Shown here in pieces: positions 34,911-44,465 of a DNA stretch of 64,000 nt. The DNA is from Bacteroidaceae bacterium (GTDB lineage Bacteria > Bacteroidota > Bacteroidia > Bacteroidales > Bacteroidaceae). Both the position numbers and the translations under genes were made by a program. Below the pieces are notes generated by a model. It saw only the letters and a program-made list of their open reading frames with translations. It had not been told where the DNA came from and made no database searches. The stretch spans positions 355,512 through 419,511 of the forward strand of contig JAFYQK010000025.1 of the NCBI GenBank assembly GCA_017547165.1, written 5' to 3'. Every line of letters begins with the position of its first letter. Position 1 is the stretch's first letter.

Positions 34911-36836
34911 TTACTTTTTCTTCTTTGGTTTGCGGCGGGCCCAGCCTTCTTCGGCAAAGTCGGGCATATCGCCTTTGAGGGGACTTGTGTCAGGATGCAG
35001 GAATTTCATCCAGTCATCCTTGGTATAGTGGTGCTGCTGGGGAGAGTCCTTCTGTGCAGAACGCTTGGCAGATGATCGTTTATCTGCGGTTTCGGTAGTG
35101 CGTTTTCCCCATTCTGCCTTCTCCTTTCTGCTCTCTCCTTTCCCCTTTCTGCTTTTCAGCCTTTCCCCTTTGTCGTTCTCTGTCTTGTCGGCAACGTCGC
35201 ACACTACGCTACGGCCCTTTACGGTAACTCCGTGCTTCATGGCCTTGATAACGTCCTGTGCCTGTTCGGCAGCAACCTCAACGAAGGTAAAACTCTTCAT
35301 GAGATCAATCTTGCCAACCTCCACCTGCATGCCCTTGGTGCTGCGGTTTATCAGTCCTATGACTTCCTTGGCATAGAATCCGTCTATTTTTCCTACATTG
35401 ATGAACAGGCGGGTATATCCCTCCTCGGCTTGGCGCGGACCCTTGCCACCGCGTTTTGGGCGGTCGGCACCATTGCCGCCCTTGCCTTCCTTTACCTCCT
35501 CTATCTCTGGTGCATCGGCATAGTAAGCAAGGAAACGTCCGAATTCACGGCTGACTATACGTTTAATCAGTTCTTCCTTGTCCAACCATTCCCAACGGCG
35601 TACCACCTCGGGCATAACATCGGCAATTTCTTCTTCCATCACATCCACACGCTCGATGTCGTCAATGACACGATACAATTGCTTTTGGCATATTTCCTTA
35701 CCCGAGGGTAGGGTGCCACGTTCAAAATTCTTCTGGATGGCCTTCTCTATGGTGCGGATCTTGCTCTTCTCGCGAATATGCACAATACTGATACTGGTAC
35801 CTTTCTTTCCTGCTCGTCCGGTACGACCACTTCGGTGTGTATAGTTCTCTGTATCATCGGGCAGACCGTAATTGATAACATGTGTCAGGTCGTTCACATC
35901 TAAACCGCGTGCCGCTACATCGGTGGCAACGAGCAATTGGGTACGGTGCTGGCGGAACTTCTGCATGGTCAGGTCGCGCTGCTGCTGTGATAAATCGCCA
36001 TGTAGAGCATCAGCATTGTATCCATCTTGAATTAGTTTGTCTGCAATCTCTTGGGTCTCCATTCTTGTGCGGCAGAACACAATACCGTAGATGCGTGGAT
36101 AGTAGTCTACCACACGTTTTAGAGCAAGGTATTTGTCTTGTGCGCGCACCATATAATAAATATGGTTGACATGCTCGGCGCCCTCGTTGCGCGAACCAAC
36201 TTGAATCTCCTTTGAGTTCTTGAGGTATTTTCGTGCGATGTTTTCGATCTCTTTGCTCATTGTGGCAGAGAACAACAAGGTGCGATGATCGTCAGGTATT
36301 GCACCAAGAATCTCGTTCAAATCGTCCTGAAACCCCATCGTCAGCATCTCGTCGGCCTCGTCAAGGACCACATTTCTTACAGTTGAGAGGTCTGCTGCAC
36401 CGCGTTTCATCAAGTCGATGAGGCGTCCTGGGGTCGCTACTAAAATATTAACACCCCTCTTTAGGGCGCGAATTTGAGCATCGATATTCGTGCCACCATA
36501 AACGGGTAGGATATGCACATTATGGGAATACTTAGAGAAACCCTCAAGGTCATCTGCGATTTGCAGGCAAAGTTCTCGTGTGGGTGCAAGTATTAGTGAA
36601 ACGGGATGCAATTTGGCTCCCTCAGTGAGTTGGACTATAGGCAGACCATAGGCGGCAGTTTTGCCTGTACCTGTTTGTGCAAGAGCGACCAGATCGCCTT
36701 GCCATCTATTCTCGTTCTTGTCCCCCAATAGAACTGGTATGACTGCCTCCTGAATGGGCATTGGATATTCGTAGCCCTGTTCTTTTATGGCTAAAAGAAG
36801 ACTTTCGTTAAGTCCTAAATCTTCAAATGATTTCAT
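34911..36836 (-). CDS. deaD: DEAD-box RNA helicase with DbpA-like RNA-binding domain
   Basis: 641 residues. Helicase motifs: Q motif at the start (FEDLGLNESLL... MPIQEAV), AQTGTGKT, PTRELC, DEAD in LDEADEMLTMGF, SAT and HRSGRTGRAGK. After residue 440 a basic Gly/Arg linker is followed by a DbpA-type RRM (YTRLFINVGKIDGF ... STKGMQVEVGKID) and a Lys/Arg-rich tail. Such CsdA/DeaD helicases aid ribosome assembly and cold adaptation. Sequence ends in KPKKKK. Confidence 0.94.
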   Translation of the reverse strand: MKSFEDLGLNESLLLAIKEQGYEYPMPIQEAVIPVLLGDKNENRWQGDLVALAQTGTGKTAAYGLPIVQLTEGAKLHPVSLILAPTRELCLQIADDLEGFSKYSHNVHILPVYGGTNIDAQIRALKRGVNILVATPGRLIDLMKRGAADLSTVRNVVLDEADEMLTMGFQDDLNEILGAIPDDHRTLLFSATMSKEIENIARKYLKNSKEIQVGSRNEGAEHVNHIYYMVRAQDKYLALKRVVDYYPRIYGIVFCRTRMETQEIADKLIQDGYNADALHGDLSQQQRDLTMQKFRQHRTQLLVATDVAARGLDVNDLTHVINYGLPDDTENYTHRSGRTGRAGKKGTSISIVHIREKSKIRTIEKAIQKNFERGTLPSGKEICQKQLYRVIDDIERVDVMEEEIADVMPEVVRRWEWLDKEELIKRIVSREFGRFLAYYADAPEIEEVKEGKGGNGADRPKRGGKGPRQAEEGYTRLFINVGKIDGFYAKEVIGLINRSTKGMQVEVGKIDLMKSFTFVEVAAEQAQDVIKAMKHGVTVKGRSVVCDVADKTENDKGERLKSRKGKGESRKEKAEWGKRTTETADKRSSAKRSAQKDSPQQHHYTKDDWMKFLHPDTSPLKGDMPDFAEEGWARRKPKKKK

Positions 36837-36881
36837 TAGAAAAAATATTTTCAGAATGGTATTGTTGAGTGATGCTATAAA

Positions 36882-36913
36882 AACAACCTTGCAATTTACT
36901 AACGAAGGTTGTT
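36882..36913 (-). terminator. Terminator after the GNAT gene
   Basis: Nine-bp perfect stem AACAACCTT (36882-36890) with AAGGTTGTT (36905-36913); on the reverse strand the stem is followed by TTTTATAG. Separates the GNAT gene from deaD. Confidence 0.6.
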
Positions 36914-36930
36914 ATCTTTTCACAAAACCG

Positions 36931-37362
36931 CTATATTTCTAAAGTATACACATTAGTTTCTTTTTGTACGAAGCCCATGCTTCGATACAATGCGTTGGCT
37001 GCTATGCGTGCTGGTTTAGAGGTGAGTCCAACCTTATATTGTAGTCTAGTTGCTTTTAGTGTTTCTAATGCATGTTGAACAAGTTTGCGTCCCAATCCTA
37101 TTCCTTGATATTCGGGTAATATAACGACATCCTCGATGCTTGCATGGCGCCCTGTTGGAATGGTGAAGCAACACACGGTTGTCATTCCCACGATATTATT
37201 TGCATCGTCTCTAATTACAAAAAGATATGTGTCTTTATTTTCCATAATCTCTGCAACCACTTTTCTGTTTGCTTTGCATGAGGTGGAGAGAACGTTTATA
37301 AGTTTCTCTATTTGTGAGAACTCGCTGTCAGAGCATGTGGTGAGTCTGGATATTTTCATCAT
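36931..37362 (-). CDS. GNAT-family N-acetyltransferase
   Basis: 143 residues. VVILPEYQGIGLGRKLVQHALE is the acetyl-CoA binding motif A, preceded by GMTTVCCFT and followed by ARIAANALYRSMGFVQKE, the classic GNAT end. Substrate unknown. Two adjacent ATGs; the first was used. Confidence 0.88.
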   Translation of the reverse strand: MMKISRLTTCSDSEFSQIEKLINVLSTSCKANRKVVAEIMENKDTYLFVIRDDANNIVGMTTVCCFTIPTGRHASIEDVVILPEYQGIGLGRKLVQHALETLKATRLQYKVGLTSKPARIAANALYRSMGFVQKETNVYTLEI

Positions 37363-37411
37363 TAGAGTTATTTTTGTTAAGACTTCATATTTAAGTTGAA
37401 CTGCAAATTTA

Positions 37412-38254
37412 TTATGTTGTAGTAGGTGTATTATGTTTTCTGTTTGTTGAGTACCACCATAATATGCCTGAGCAAAGTAGAGAGCATGTTAGTGCCAGGC
37501 ACCATGCTATGGAGTATCCGCCAAAAGTTTCTACCAAACTGAAATCCCGTACTTTGTTTCCAAGTAAAGATACCTGCAAGCAAGCCAAAGAGTTATTCAC
37601 GCAGTGCAACAATATGGGGAGCATGATTGAACCGCTACGCCAATAGAGCAATCCTAACATCATACCCATGGCTGAAGCAAAGAAAATCTGTATGGGGTTT
37701 GCATGTATAAGACCAAATAGTAATGCGCTTATTAATATAGCAATAAACGGACTATTTCCTTTTTGAAGTAAATGACCCATAATTCCCCATCGGAAGACAA
37801 TTTCCTCTCCAATGGGAGCACCTATGGAAATAGCTGCAATGCCTAACGGATGTTGGCACATTTTTATTATTTGCAGTTCCATAATATTGGGTAATGCCAG
37901 TAATTCGCTCATTAGGTCTAACGCAAAAGTTCCTATAAAGCATGTTAGTAGAGCAATGGAGTTTCTAATTATTGATGTTTTCCTAAAAGGAGATTTCCAA
38001 TTGTTATAATTGTTGCGATTGAAAAGATAGAGGCAGATACAAGTAATAAATACGTTAGATAATAGCGAAGATATACATAATGTTTGGGTATCAGTTGCAA
38101 AATTCATAATAGCCTCATTCACATTGATGTTGTTGGATATGGCGCTAATTGCGAGAACCCCTGCGGCACACAAGAATTGCACAACTACTAGCAGAAATAA
38201 AGCCAATAGAGGTCGTTTAAGGCTGAGAAATAAATTATTTATTTGAACTATCAT
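37412..38254 (-). CDS. CPBP-family intramembrane metalloprotease
   Basis: 280-residue polytopic membrane protein, about seven or eight helices. The catalytic motif GEEIVFRWGI (EExxxR) is followed by FGLIHA and HCVNNSLAC, the His-containing motifs of CAAX/Abi proteases. Such proteins process membrane peptides or bacteriocin immunity; the target is unknown. TATTTTTG lies about 48 bp upstream. Confidence 0.85.
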   Translation of the reverse strand: MIVQINNLFLSLKRPLLALFLLVVVQFLCAAGVLAISAISNNINVNEAIMNFATDTQTLCISSLLSNVFITCICLYLFNRNNYNNWKSPFRKTSIIRNSIALLTCFIGTFALDLMSELLALPNIMELQIIKMCQHPLGIAAISIGAPIGEEIVFRWGIMGHLLQKGNSPFIAILISALLFGLIHANPIQIFFASAMGMMLGLLYWRSGSIMLPILLHCVNNSLACLQVSLLGNKVRDFSLVETFGGYSIAWCLALTCSLLCSGILWWYSTNRKHNTPTTT

Positions 38255-38302
38255 GAGTATGCGACTATATCGCTATTTTAAATCAAAATAATGAGTAGAC
38301 TA

Positions 38303-38310
38303 CAAAAATA
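38303..38310 (-). promoter_or_regulatory. -7 element (TATTTTTG) of the CPBP gene
   Basis: Reverse strand TATTTTTG, 48 bp before the ATG at 38254. Confidence 0.4.
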
Positions 38311-38339
38311 TACAATTCCACACAAAAAAACAAGGATTT

Positions 38340-38371
38340 CTTGTATGTCTTTTAGGAATTATCTACATTTG
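38340..38371 (+). promoter_or_regulatory. Promoter of the TrmH-family gene
   Basis: CTTG at 38340-38343 and TACATTTG at 38364-38371 with 20-bp spacing. The ATG at 38380 is 8 bases downstream, so the transcript is nearly leaderless. Confidence 0.5.
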
Positions 38372-38379
38372 TCTTCAGA

Positions 38380-39192
38380 ATGCAGACACAAGATATTATT
38401 ACCAGTGCGCAGAACCCTAAAATAAAGGCTCTGCTTCAGTTACAACAGAAATCATCGTTTCGCAGGCAACAACAGCTTTTTGTTGTTGAGGGGCGGCGCG
38501 AATTGATGCATTGTCTATCTAAAGGTTATAAGGCAGATACAATTTTTCTATGTCCCGAAATGTTGAAGGCAGAGAAGGAGTACGAGAGTCTTTTGTCTGC
38601 ATTGCCTATGTGTAATACACTCAGTGTCAGTGCAAGGGTGTATGAGCGTATAGCCTATCGTGGTGGGACAGAAGGAGTGGTAGCAACCATTCGTATGAAG
38701 AATCATGGCCTGCAGACCCTTCCTAATGACACGCTCTCGCCTTTATATGTTGTTTTGGAGAGTGTAGAGAAACCTGGTAATTTGGGAGCTATCTTGCGAA
38801 GTGCTGATGCTGCCGGGGTGGATGCAGTGATTGTTTGCGACCCGTTGACCGATTTGTACAATCCAAATCTGATACGTGCCTCGTTGGGTGGATTTTTTTC
38901 TGTACCCACCGTGGTATGTAGCAGTCAAGAATGTATATCTTACTTCAAACAAAAGGGTATAAGAATTCTTACCGCACAATTGCAGGATTCGTCATTGTAT
39001 TATGATACAGATATGACAAAGCCAACCGCTATCATAATGGGAACTGAGGCCACCGGACTTACCCCACAATGGCGCAAGGCGGCCGATGCTCATATCCGTA
39101 TCCCAATGCTTGGTATTCTGGATTCTCTAAATGTTTCTGTTTCTGCTGCCATACTGATGTTTGAGGCGGTACGCCAACGTCAAAGTCTGTAA
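38380..39192 (+). CDS. TrmH/SpoU-family RNA 2'-O-methyltransferase
   Basis: 270 residues. An N-terminal L30e-like substrate-binding domain (KIKALLQLQQKSSFRRQQQLF) precedes the SPOUT fold: ESVEKPGNLGAILRSADAAG (motif 1), MGTEATGLTPQWR (motif 2) and IPMLGILDSLNVSVSAAILMFE (motif 3, the knot). Methylates a ribose in rRNA or tRNA. Target unspecified. Confidence 0.92.
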   Translation: MQTQDIITSAQNPKIKALLQLQQKSSFRRQQQLFVVEGRRELMHCLSKGYKADTIFLCPEMLKAEKEYESLLSALPMCNTLSVSARVYERIAYRGGTEGVVATIRMKNHGLQTLPNDTLSPLYVVLESVEKPGNLGAILRSADAAGVDAVIVCDPLTDLYNPNLIRASLGGFFSVPTVVCSSQECISYFKQKGIRILTAQLQDSSLYYDTDMTKPTAIIMGTEATGLTPQWRKAADAHIRIPMLGILDSLNVSVSAAILMFEAVRQRQSL

Positions 39193-39216
39193 GACAAAAT
39201 TTCATATCAAAGATAA

Positions 39217-39268
39217 AGCGCACTATATCGCTTGTTACACAAGGTGATAAGGTGCGCTATACTTTTTA
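39217..39268. terminator. Long hairpin terminator
   Basis: AGCGCAC (39217-39223) pairs with GTGCGCT (39252-39258), with an inner imperfect ATCGCTTGT/ACAAGGTGAT stem, then ATACTTTTT. It lies between the convergent TrmH and flippase genes. Confidence 0.6.
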
Positions 39269-40711
39269 TCTGAAAAACTTTCCAATGACAGGTATGTTTT
39301 TTAGTGGCAGGTCGTGGTAAATGATATGTCCCACAAATGCAATTACTAATATGGTATTTATGCTCAATTGTAGCCATGACGGCCATTCTTGTGGTACCAA
39401 TTGCATTATTACATAAAACAGTATGGTGATGGCGGTATATGTGGCCATACTCTTAATGGGATATGAAATGGGATTCTTCTTTTGACCTACTATATAGCTT
39501 AAAGCCATTGCTGTAGCATAACCGGCAAAACCTCCCCATGCACAAGCCATATAACTATACTTAGGAATGAAGATTATATTGACGGCAAATAAGACTATGC
39601 ATCCAGCCAAAGAAAACCATGCGCCATAGATTGTCTTGTCGATGAGTTTATACCAAAACGAAAGGTTGAAGTATATACCCATCATTATTTCTGCTGCCAT
39701 TACTATAGGTATCACGCGCAACCCTTCCCAATAATCGCTTCCAATCATATATTTTATTATGGGCAAGTAGGCAACCACACAAAGAAAGGCCAGCAAGGTG
39801 AATATAAGGAAGTACTTCATGCCTATGGCATATGTCTCGTTTTTGTCCTTGTCTTTGCTCTGTGCAAAAACGAATGGTTCGTAAGCATAGCGGAAAGCCT
39901 GTGTTATCATTGCCATAATCATTGCTATTTTCACACAAGCACCATAAATACCTAATTCTCTTACTCCTTGAGTATGGTCGGGGTAGATGAGTGGAAAAAT
40001 CATTTTATCTGCAGCCTGATTAAGTATGCCAGCAATGCCAAGGATTAGTATAGGCCAAGAGTATGAGAGCATCCTCTTAATTAAGGAAAAACTAACACTC
40101 CACTTAATCTTTATAAAATCAGGAATGAAGAAAAGTGTTATAACTCCAGTACATACCAGGTTTAGTGTGAAGACATAAAGAACATCGGTCTGTTGTAATG
40201 AAACAAAATAAAATAGGTTCAGACCAATGTTTAGTATAATGAAGAGTAACTTAAGCGAAGCGAACTTTAATGCCTTCTTCTTGTATCGCAGAAAACTGAA
40301 GGGTATGGCTTGCAGAGCATCAAGTGCGACAACTGTAGCCATTACCAATATGTATTCGGGATGTTCGTCATATCCGAGCATCTGACTTAGCGGCGAGATA
40401 CCAATAGTAATGCCCAACAGAAATAAACTTACCAACAAACCGATTACCGCTATAGATGAGGCAAAAACCGTGTCAGGGTTTTCATCCTCCTTGTTGGCAA
40501 AACGGAAAAAGGTTGTCTCCATGCCAAAGGTGAGTATCACCAGCAACAGGGCTACATAAGCATATAGGTTAGTGACTACACCATAGCCACCATTCTCGGC
40601 ACTAATAACATGGGTGTATAGCGGCACGAGCAGGTAGTTTAAGAATCGGCCCACTATGCTTGATAACCCATATACAGCCGTATCCTTTGCTAAGGATTTT
40701 AGATTTGCCAT
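39266..40711 (-). CDS. Polysaccharide flippase (Wzx/MATE superfamily)
   Basis: 481 residues with about 12-14 membrane helices. Start SLAKDTAVYGLSSIVGRFLNYLLVPLYT is typical of RfbX/Wzx oligosaccharide transporters. Likely flips lipid-linked sugar units across the inner membrane for LPS or capsule. No glycosyltransferases adjoin it, so its glycan is unknown. Confidence 0.87.
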   Translation of the reverse strand: MANLKSLAKDTAVYGLSSIVGRFLNYLLVPLYTHVISAENGGYGVVTNLYAYVALLLVILTFGMETTFFRFANKEDENPDTVFASSIAVIGLLVSLFLLGITIGISPLSQMLGYDEHPEYILVMATVVALDALQAIPFSFLRYKKKALKFASLKLLFIILNIGLNLFYFVSLQQTDVLYVFTLNLVCTGVITLFFIPDFIKIKWSVSFSLIKRMLSYSWPILILGIAGILNQAADKMIFPLIYPDHTQGVRELGIYGACVKIAMIMAMITQAFRYAYEPFVFAQSKDKDKNETYAIGMKYFLIFTLLAFLCVVAYLPIIKYMIGSDYWEGLRVIPIVMAAEIMMGIYFNLSFWYKLIDKTIYGAWFSLAGCIVLFAVNIIFIPKYSYMACAWGGFAGYATAMALSYIVGQKKNPISYPIKSMATYTAITILFYVIMQLVPQEWPSWLQLSINTILVIAFVGHIIYHDLPLKNIPVIGKFFR

Positions 40712-40742
40712 ACTCCCAGTTTTGTTTTCGTGTTATTGTGTT

Positions 40743-41357
40743 TTAGAACAAACCGTAAAGTCTCTGGTCTATCTCTTCGGTCACCTTGCGGAAATCATCG
40801 GGATTATCGCCAAACTTGCAAGTGTCACCGTCTATCACCAGCACTTGTCCTGGATAGTTCTTGATCCATTCTTCGTATCTGTCGTTCAAACCCTTCAGAT
40901 AGTCAATTCGTATGCTCTGTTCGTAATCGCGTCCGCGCTTGCTGATTTGAGCTATGAGGTTGGGTATGGAACTCCTGATGTAAATCATCAAGTCGGGTAA
41001 ACCAACAAGCGACATCATCAGGTCAAACAAATCGGTATAGTTCTCAAAGTCGCGGTCCGACATATATCCCTGCTCATGCAGGTTAGGGGCAAAGATGCGA
41101 GCATCCTCAAATATTGTGCGGTCCTGAATTATGGTGCGGTCCGTTGTCTTGCTTATTTCCACCACATCCTTAAAACGTTTGTTAAGGAAGTAAATCTGCA
41201 GGTTGAAACTCCAACGTGACATGTCTTTGTAAAAATCCTCAAGGTAAGGGTTTACATCAACAGGTTCAAAACGAGGTTCCCAACCATATCTCTTTGCCAA
41301 CATCTTTGTCAGTGTGGTCTTTCCGCATCCTATGTTTCCTGCGATTGCTATATGCAT
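40743..41357 (-). CDS. Deoxynucleoside kinase, tandem copy 2
   Basis: 204 residues. Phosphorylates deoxynucleosides for salvage. P-loop AGNIGCGKTT; DRTIIQDRTIFEDA with the catalytic region; KRGRDYEQSI as the lid. It follows a paralog (41390-42013, GTG start) with a 32-bp gap. Lactobacillus uses tandem dAK/dGK subunits as heterodimers, so these two may do the same (inference). Confidence 0.88.
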   Translation of the reverse strand: MHIAIAGNIGCGKTTLTKMLAKRYGWEPRFEPVDVNPYLEDFYKDMSRWSFNLQIYFLNKRFKDVVEISKTTDRTIIQDRTIFEDARIFAPNLHEQGYMSDRDFENYTDLFDLMMSLVGLPDLMIYIRSSIPNLIAQISKRGRDYEQSIRIDYLKGLNDRYEEWIKNYPGQVLVIDGDTCKFGDNPDDFRKVTEEIDQRLYGLF

Positions 41358-41389
41358 ATTTTTTATTTTTATGGAGATTTATGTAAGTA

Positions 41390-42013
41390 TTAGTCTTCGG
41401 GGAACAAACTGTAACACACTCGGTCGATTTTCTCTGTTATGTAGAAGAAGTCGTCACGTTTGTTAAGGAAATCCAGATTGTCTACCTCAATGGTAAGAAC
41501 TTTGCCCGTGTATTTGTTGTTTATGAAATCCTCGTATCTATCATTAAGATTCTGAAGGTAGTCGATGGGTATAGCCTGCTCGTAGCTTCTTCCTCTTTTC
41601 TGTATGTTGGCTACCAGATGTGGTATTGAAGCTTTCAGGTATATCATCAAGTCGGGGGTGCGCGCAACACTTGTCATTTGCTCAAAGAGTTCCATAAAGG
41701 TTTGGTAATCTCGCTGTTCCATATTGCCCATTGCTTGATTGTTGGCAGCAAAGACATGCACGCCCTCAAAAATGCTACGGTCTTGGATTACATCCTTATC
41801 TGTTTTTGATATTTCCAAAAGATCACGGAAACGTTCTTTTAAAAAGAAAGTCTCAAGACAGAAACTCCATCGATGGATATTCTTGTAGTAATCCTCCATA
41901 TAAGGATTCTCTGCCACTACCTCAAACCTAGGCTCCCAACCATAGTGCTTTGCTAAAAGTCCGGTTAGTGTTGTTTTTCCGGCTCCTATGTTTCCTGCAA
42001 CTGCTATGAACAC
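41390..42013 (-). CDS. Deoxynucleoside kinase, tandem copy 1 (GTG start)
   Basis: 207 residues: P-loop AGNIGAGKTT, DKDVIQDRSIFEGV, lid KRGRSYEQAI. Alignment with its downstream paralog shows the first residue must be encoded by the GTG at 42013, as no in-frame ATG precedes it. Conserved substitutions versus copy 2 (GAGKT vs GCGKT; DRS vs DRT) suggest different base preferences. First gene of the pair. Confidence 0.88.
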   Translation of the reverse strand: MFIAVAGNIGAGKTTLTGLLAKHYGWEPRFEVVAENPYMEDYYKNIHRWSFCLETFFLKERFRDLLEISKTDKDVIQDRSIFEGVHVFAANNQAMGNMEQRDYQTFMELFEQMTSVARTPDLMIYLKASIPHLVANIQKRGRSYEQAIPIDYLQNLNDRYEDFINNKYTGKVLTIEVDNLDFLNKRDDFFYITEKIDRVCYSLFPED

Positions 42014-42098
42014 GGTATTATGTATGTTTTGTTGTTCTTTCTGAACTTATTATCTGTTTGATGTTCTTGTTTCTTCTGACTTCGATATGTTTTGGTAT

Positions 42099-43127
42099 TC
42101 AGAAATCGAAGAGGGTTTGCCCACCATCTCTCATTAAGGGAGTGCGTCCGAGATGTTCGTATGCAAGTTCTGTTACCTCTCTGCCTCGTGGGGTGCGTTT
42201 TATGAATCCTTCCTTTATTAGGAAAGGCTCGTATACTTCCTCCACTGTACCTCCATCTTCGCCAATTGCGGTAGCTATGGTGTTAATGCCCACAGGTCCT
42301 CCTTTGAACTTGTCTATTATAGTAAGTAGGATTTTGTTGTCAATTTCGTCCAATCCATAACGGTCAATGTTCAGAGCTTCCAGTGCAAAACGAGCTATGG
42401 CAATATCAATTTTTCCGTCACCCTTTACCTGCGCAAAATCTCTAACACGGCGCAATAGAGCATTGGCGATTCGTGGTGTGCCACGGCTTCGTCCTGCTAT
42501 CTCTCCCGCCGCTTTAGTTTCAATAGGCACTCCCATTATGTTCGCGCTTCGCATGATAATCTTTTGCAGAGTGTTATTGTCGTAGTACTCTAAATGCAGA
42601 TTTATGCCAAATCTTGCACGCAACGGAGCTGTGAGCAAGCCGCTTCGAGTGGTTGCTCCGACCAATGTAAATGGTGCCAGATCAATCTGTATAGAACGAG
42701 CCGATGGGCCTTTGTCGATCATTATGTCTATGCGATAGTCCTCCATAGCAGAGTAAAGATACTCTTCCACAACAGGACTTAGACGGTGTATCTCGTCGAT
42801 GAACAGCACGTCGTTTGGTTCCAACGAGGTGAGTATGCCAGCAAGGTCGCCGGGCTTGTCCAGCACAGGACCCGATGTCAGTTTGAAACCGACACCCAGT
42901 TCGTTGGCTATGATGTTGCTCAATGTTGTCTTACCCAATCCTGGGGGACCATGTAGGAGGGTGTGATCCAGGGGTTCACCACGATATTTGGCGGCCTCAA
43001 CAAATATGCTCAGGTTCTCCACCACCTTCTTCTGTCCGCTGAAATCCTGAAACTTCAGTGGTCGCAAGGCATTCTCGTAGTCTTTCTCGCGGATTTGCCC
43101 TTCGTGTCTTATATCAAAATCTTCCAT
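42099..43127 (-). CDS. ruvB: Holliday junction branch migration ATPase RuvB
   Basis: 342 residues. Walker [11 protein letters not shown], Walker [10 protein letters not shown], sensor and arginine-finger region [17 protein letters not shown], and the C-terminal winged helix. A long upstream extension exists, but the ATG at 43127 gives [10 protein letters not shown], the usual RuvB start, and TATATTTG sits only 9 bases upstream, so the mRNA is nearly leaderless. Confidence 0.97.
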   Translation of the reverse strand: MEDFDIRHEGQIREKDYENALRPLKFQDFSGQKKVVENLSIFVEAAKYRGEPLDHTLLHGPPGLGKTTLSNIIANELGVGFKLTSGPVLDKPGDLAGILTSLEPNDVLFIDEIHRLSPVVEEYLYSAMEDYRIDIMIDKGPSARSIQIDLAPFTLVGATTRSGLLTAPLRARFGINLHLEYYDNNTLQKIIMRSANIMGVPIETKAAGEIAGRSRGTPRIANALLRRVRDFAQVKGDGKIDIAIARFALEALNIDRYGLDEIDNKILLTIIDKFKGGPVGINTIATAIGEDGGTVEEVYEPFLIKEGFIKRTPRGREVTELAYEHLGRTPLMRDGGQTLFDF

Positions 43128-43136
43128 AATAGACCG

Positions 43137-43144
43137 CAAATATA
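43137..43144 (-). promoter_or_regulatory. -7 element (TATATTTG) of ruvB
   Basis: Reverse strand TATATTTG, 9 bases before the ruvB ATG at 43127. Confidence 0.5.
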
Positions 43145-43249
43145 GCAAAATTATGGCAATAAACACGGTTCTCTCCAACAAAAACATGAGCACTGTGCCT
43201 AAAAGGCAAATAAAGCATCGCGTGCGCTGAAGGTGTCTGCTCTTATTCG

Positions 43250-43257
43250 TATATTTG
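43250..43257 (+). promoter_or_regulatory. -7 element (TATATTTG) of the methyltransferase-like gene
   Basis: TATATTTG, 8 bases before the ATG at 43266; favours this ATG over the GTG at 43233. Confidence 0.5.
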
Positions 43258-43265
43258 TCAATCGA

Positions 43266-44465
43266 ATGACAAATGAAGATTTTGTAATACAGCACCGTCA
43301 TGATGATGTTCGTGTCCTTGCCTTGCGAAAAGCAGAGGAGGGAGTGGACATAAAATGGTGTCTGCAACAGATAGAGGGATGGCAGAAGGCTTGCGATAAG
43401 CTTCCCCAATGGGCAAAGCAGGATGGATTGTGGTATCCGCCAGCATTGTCCATGGAGCAATGTTCGAGCGAGCATACGGCAGAGTACAAGAAAAGTGTCG
43501 TGTCACGCCTTTTGCCCGATGCTTCGGAGCGTCTACGCTTTGCCGACCTTACAGGTGGCTATGGCATAGACTTCAGTTATATGGCATCCTTGTTTGCAGA
43601 GTCGTGCTATGTTGAGCGCAATGCAGAGCTATGCCGTGTGGCAGAGCATAATTTCAATGTCTTGTCCTTGACTGGTGCAAAGGTGGTTTGTGCCGATTCC
43701 ACCGAGTATTTGCATAGCGCAACGGCAAACTACTCTCTTCTTTATCTCGACCCTGCCAGGCGTGATGGTGTGGGACGCAAGACGGTTGCCATAGGCGATT
43801 GTACCCCAGATATAGGTGCCATTCTTGATGATTTGCTTCGTGCCTCGCGCTATGTCGTAATAAAACTTTCTCCCATGCTCGATCTCAGTGCTGCTTTAGT
43901 GGTGCTGAAGTGTGTCAAGGAGATTCATGTGGTCAGCGTGAAGGGTGAGTGCAAAGAATTGTTGTTTGTTCTTGATGCCCGGTACGAGGGAATGCCTGCA
44001 TATCATGCCATAAATCTTGCATCTGCCGACGAACCATTCATCTGCTCGCACGAACAGAAGATAGACACCGTATTGTCTGTGGCTGGACAATGTATTGTCT
44101 TGGCTCAAGGAATGTATCTCTTCGAACCCAACGCCAGTATCCTTAAAGCAGGGGTTCAGGATGTGCTTTGTCAATGCTATGGTGTTGCAAAGTTGCACCC
44201 GATGAGTAATCTTTTCATTTCCAAGGAACCTGTGGAAGGCTTTCCTGGTCGTGCCTTCAAGGTTGTCGATTATTGTGGTTTTAGTAAAAAGGAACTGCGT
44301 GCCATGTTGGGAGAAACAAAGCGTGCCAACCTTGCCATCCGTAACTTCCCCTCCACGGTGGCAGACTTGCGCAAGAAACTTCGTTTGGCCGAGGGTGGTG
44401 ATGTGTATCTTTTTGCCACTACGCTTGCCGATGGTTCACACGTCCTTGTGCGTTGTGCCAAATAG
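43266..44465 (+). CDS. Class I SAM-dependent methyltransferase with THUMP-like domain
   Basis: 399 residues. A C-terminal region of THUMP-like character and a Rossmann methyltransferase core with the SAM motif [16 protein letters not shown] and acidic motif [10 protein letters not shown]. Related Bacteroidetes proteins are annotated as THUMP-like or RsmD-like rRNA/tRNA methyltransferases. Start at ATG 43266 because a TATATTTG promoter lies over the earlier GTG. Its 3' end overlaps convergent ribF by 30 bp. Confidence 0.8.
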   Translation: MTNEDFVIQHRHDDVRVLALRKAEEGVDIKWCLQQIEGWQKACDKLPQWAKQDGLWYPPALSMEQCSSEHTAEYKKSVVSRLLPDASERLRFADLTGGYGIDFSYMASLFAESCYVERNAELCRVAEHNFNVLSLTGAKVVCADSTEYLHSATANYSLLYLDPARRDGVGRKTVAIGDCTPDIGAILDDLLRASRYVVIKLSPMLDLSAALVVLKCVKEIHVVSVKGECKELLFVLDARYEGMPAYHAINLASADEPFICSHEQKIDTVLSVAGQCIVLAQGMYLFEPNASILKAGVQDVLCQCYGVAKLHPMSNLFISKEPVEGFPGRAFKVVDYCGFSKKELRAMLGETKRANLAIRNFPSTVADLRKKLRLAEGGDVYLFATTLADGSHVLVRCAK

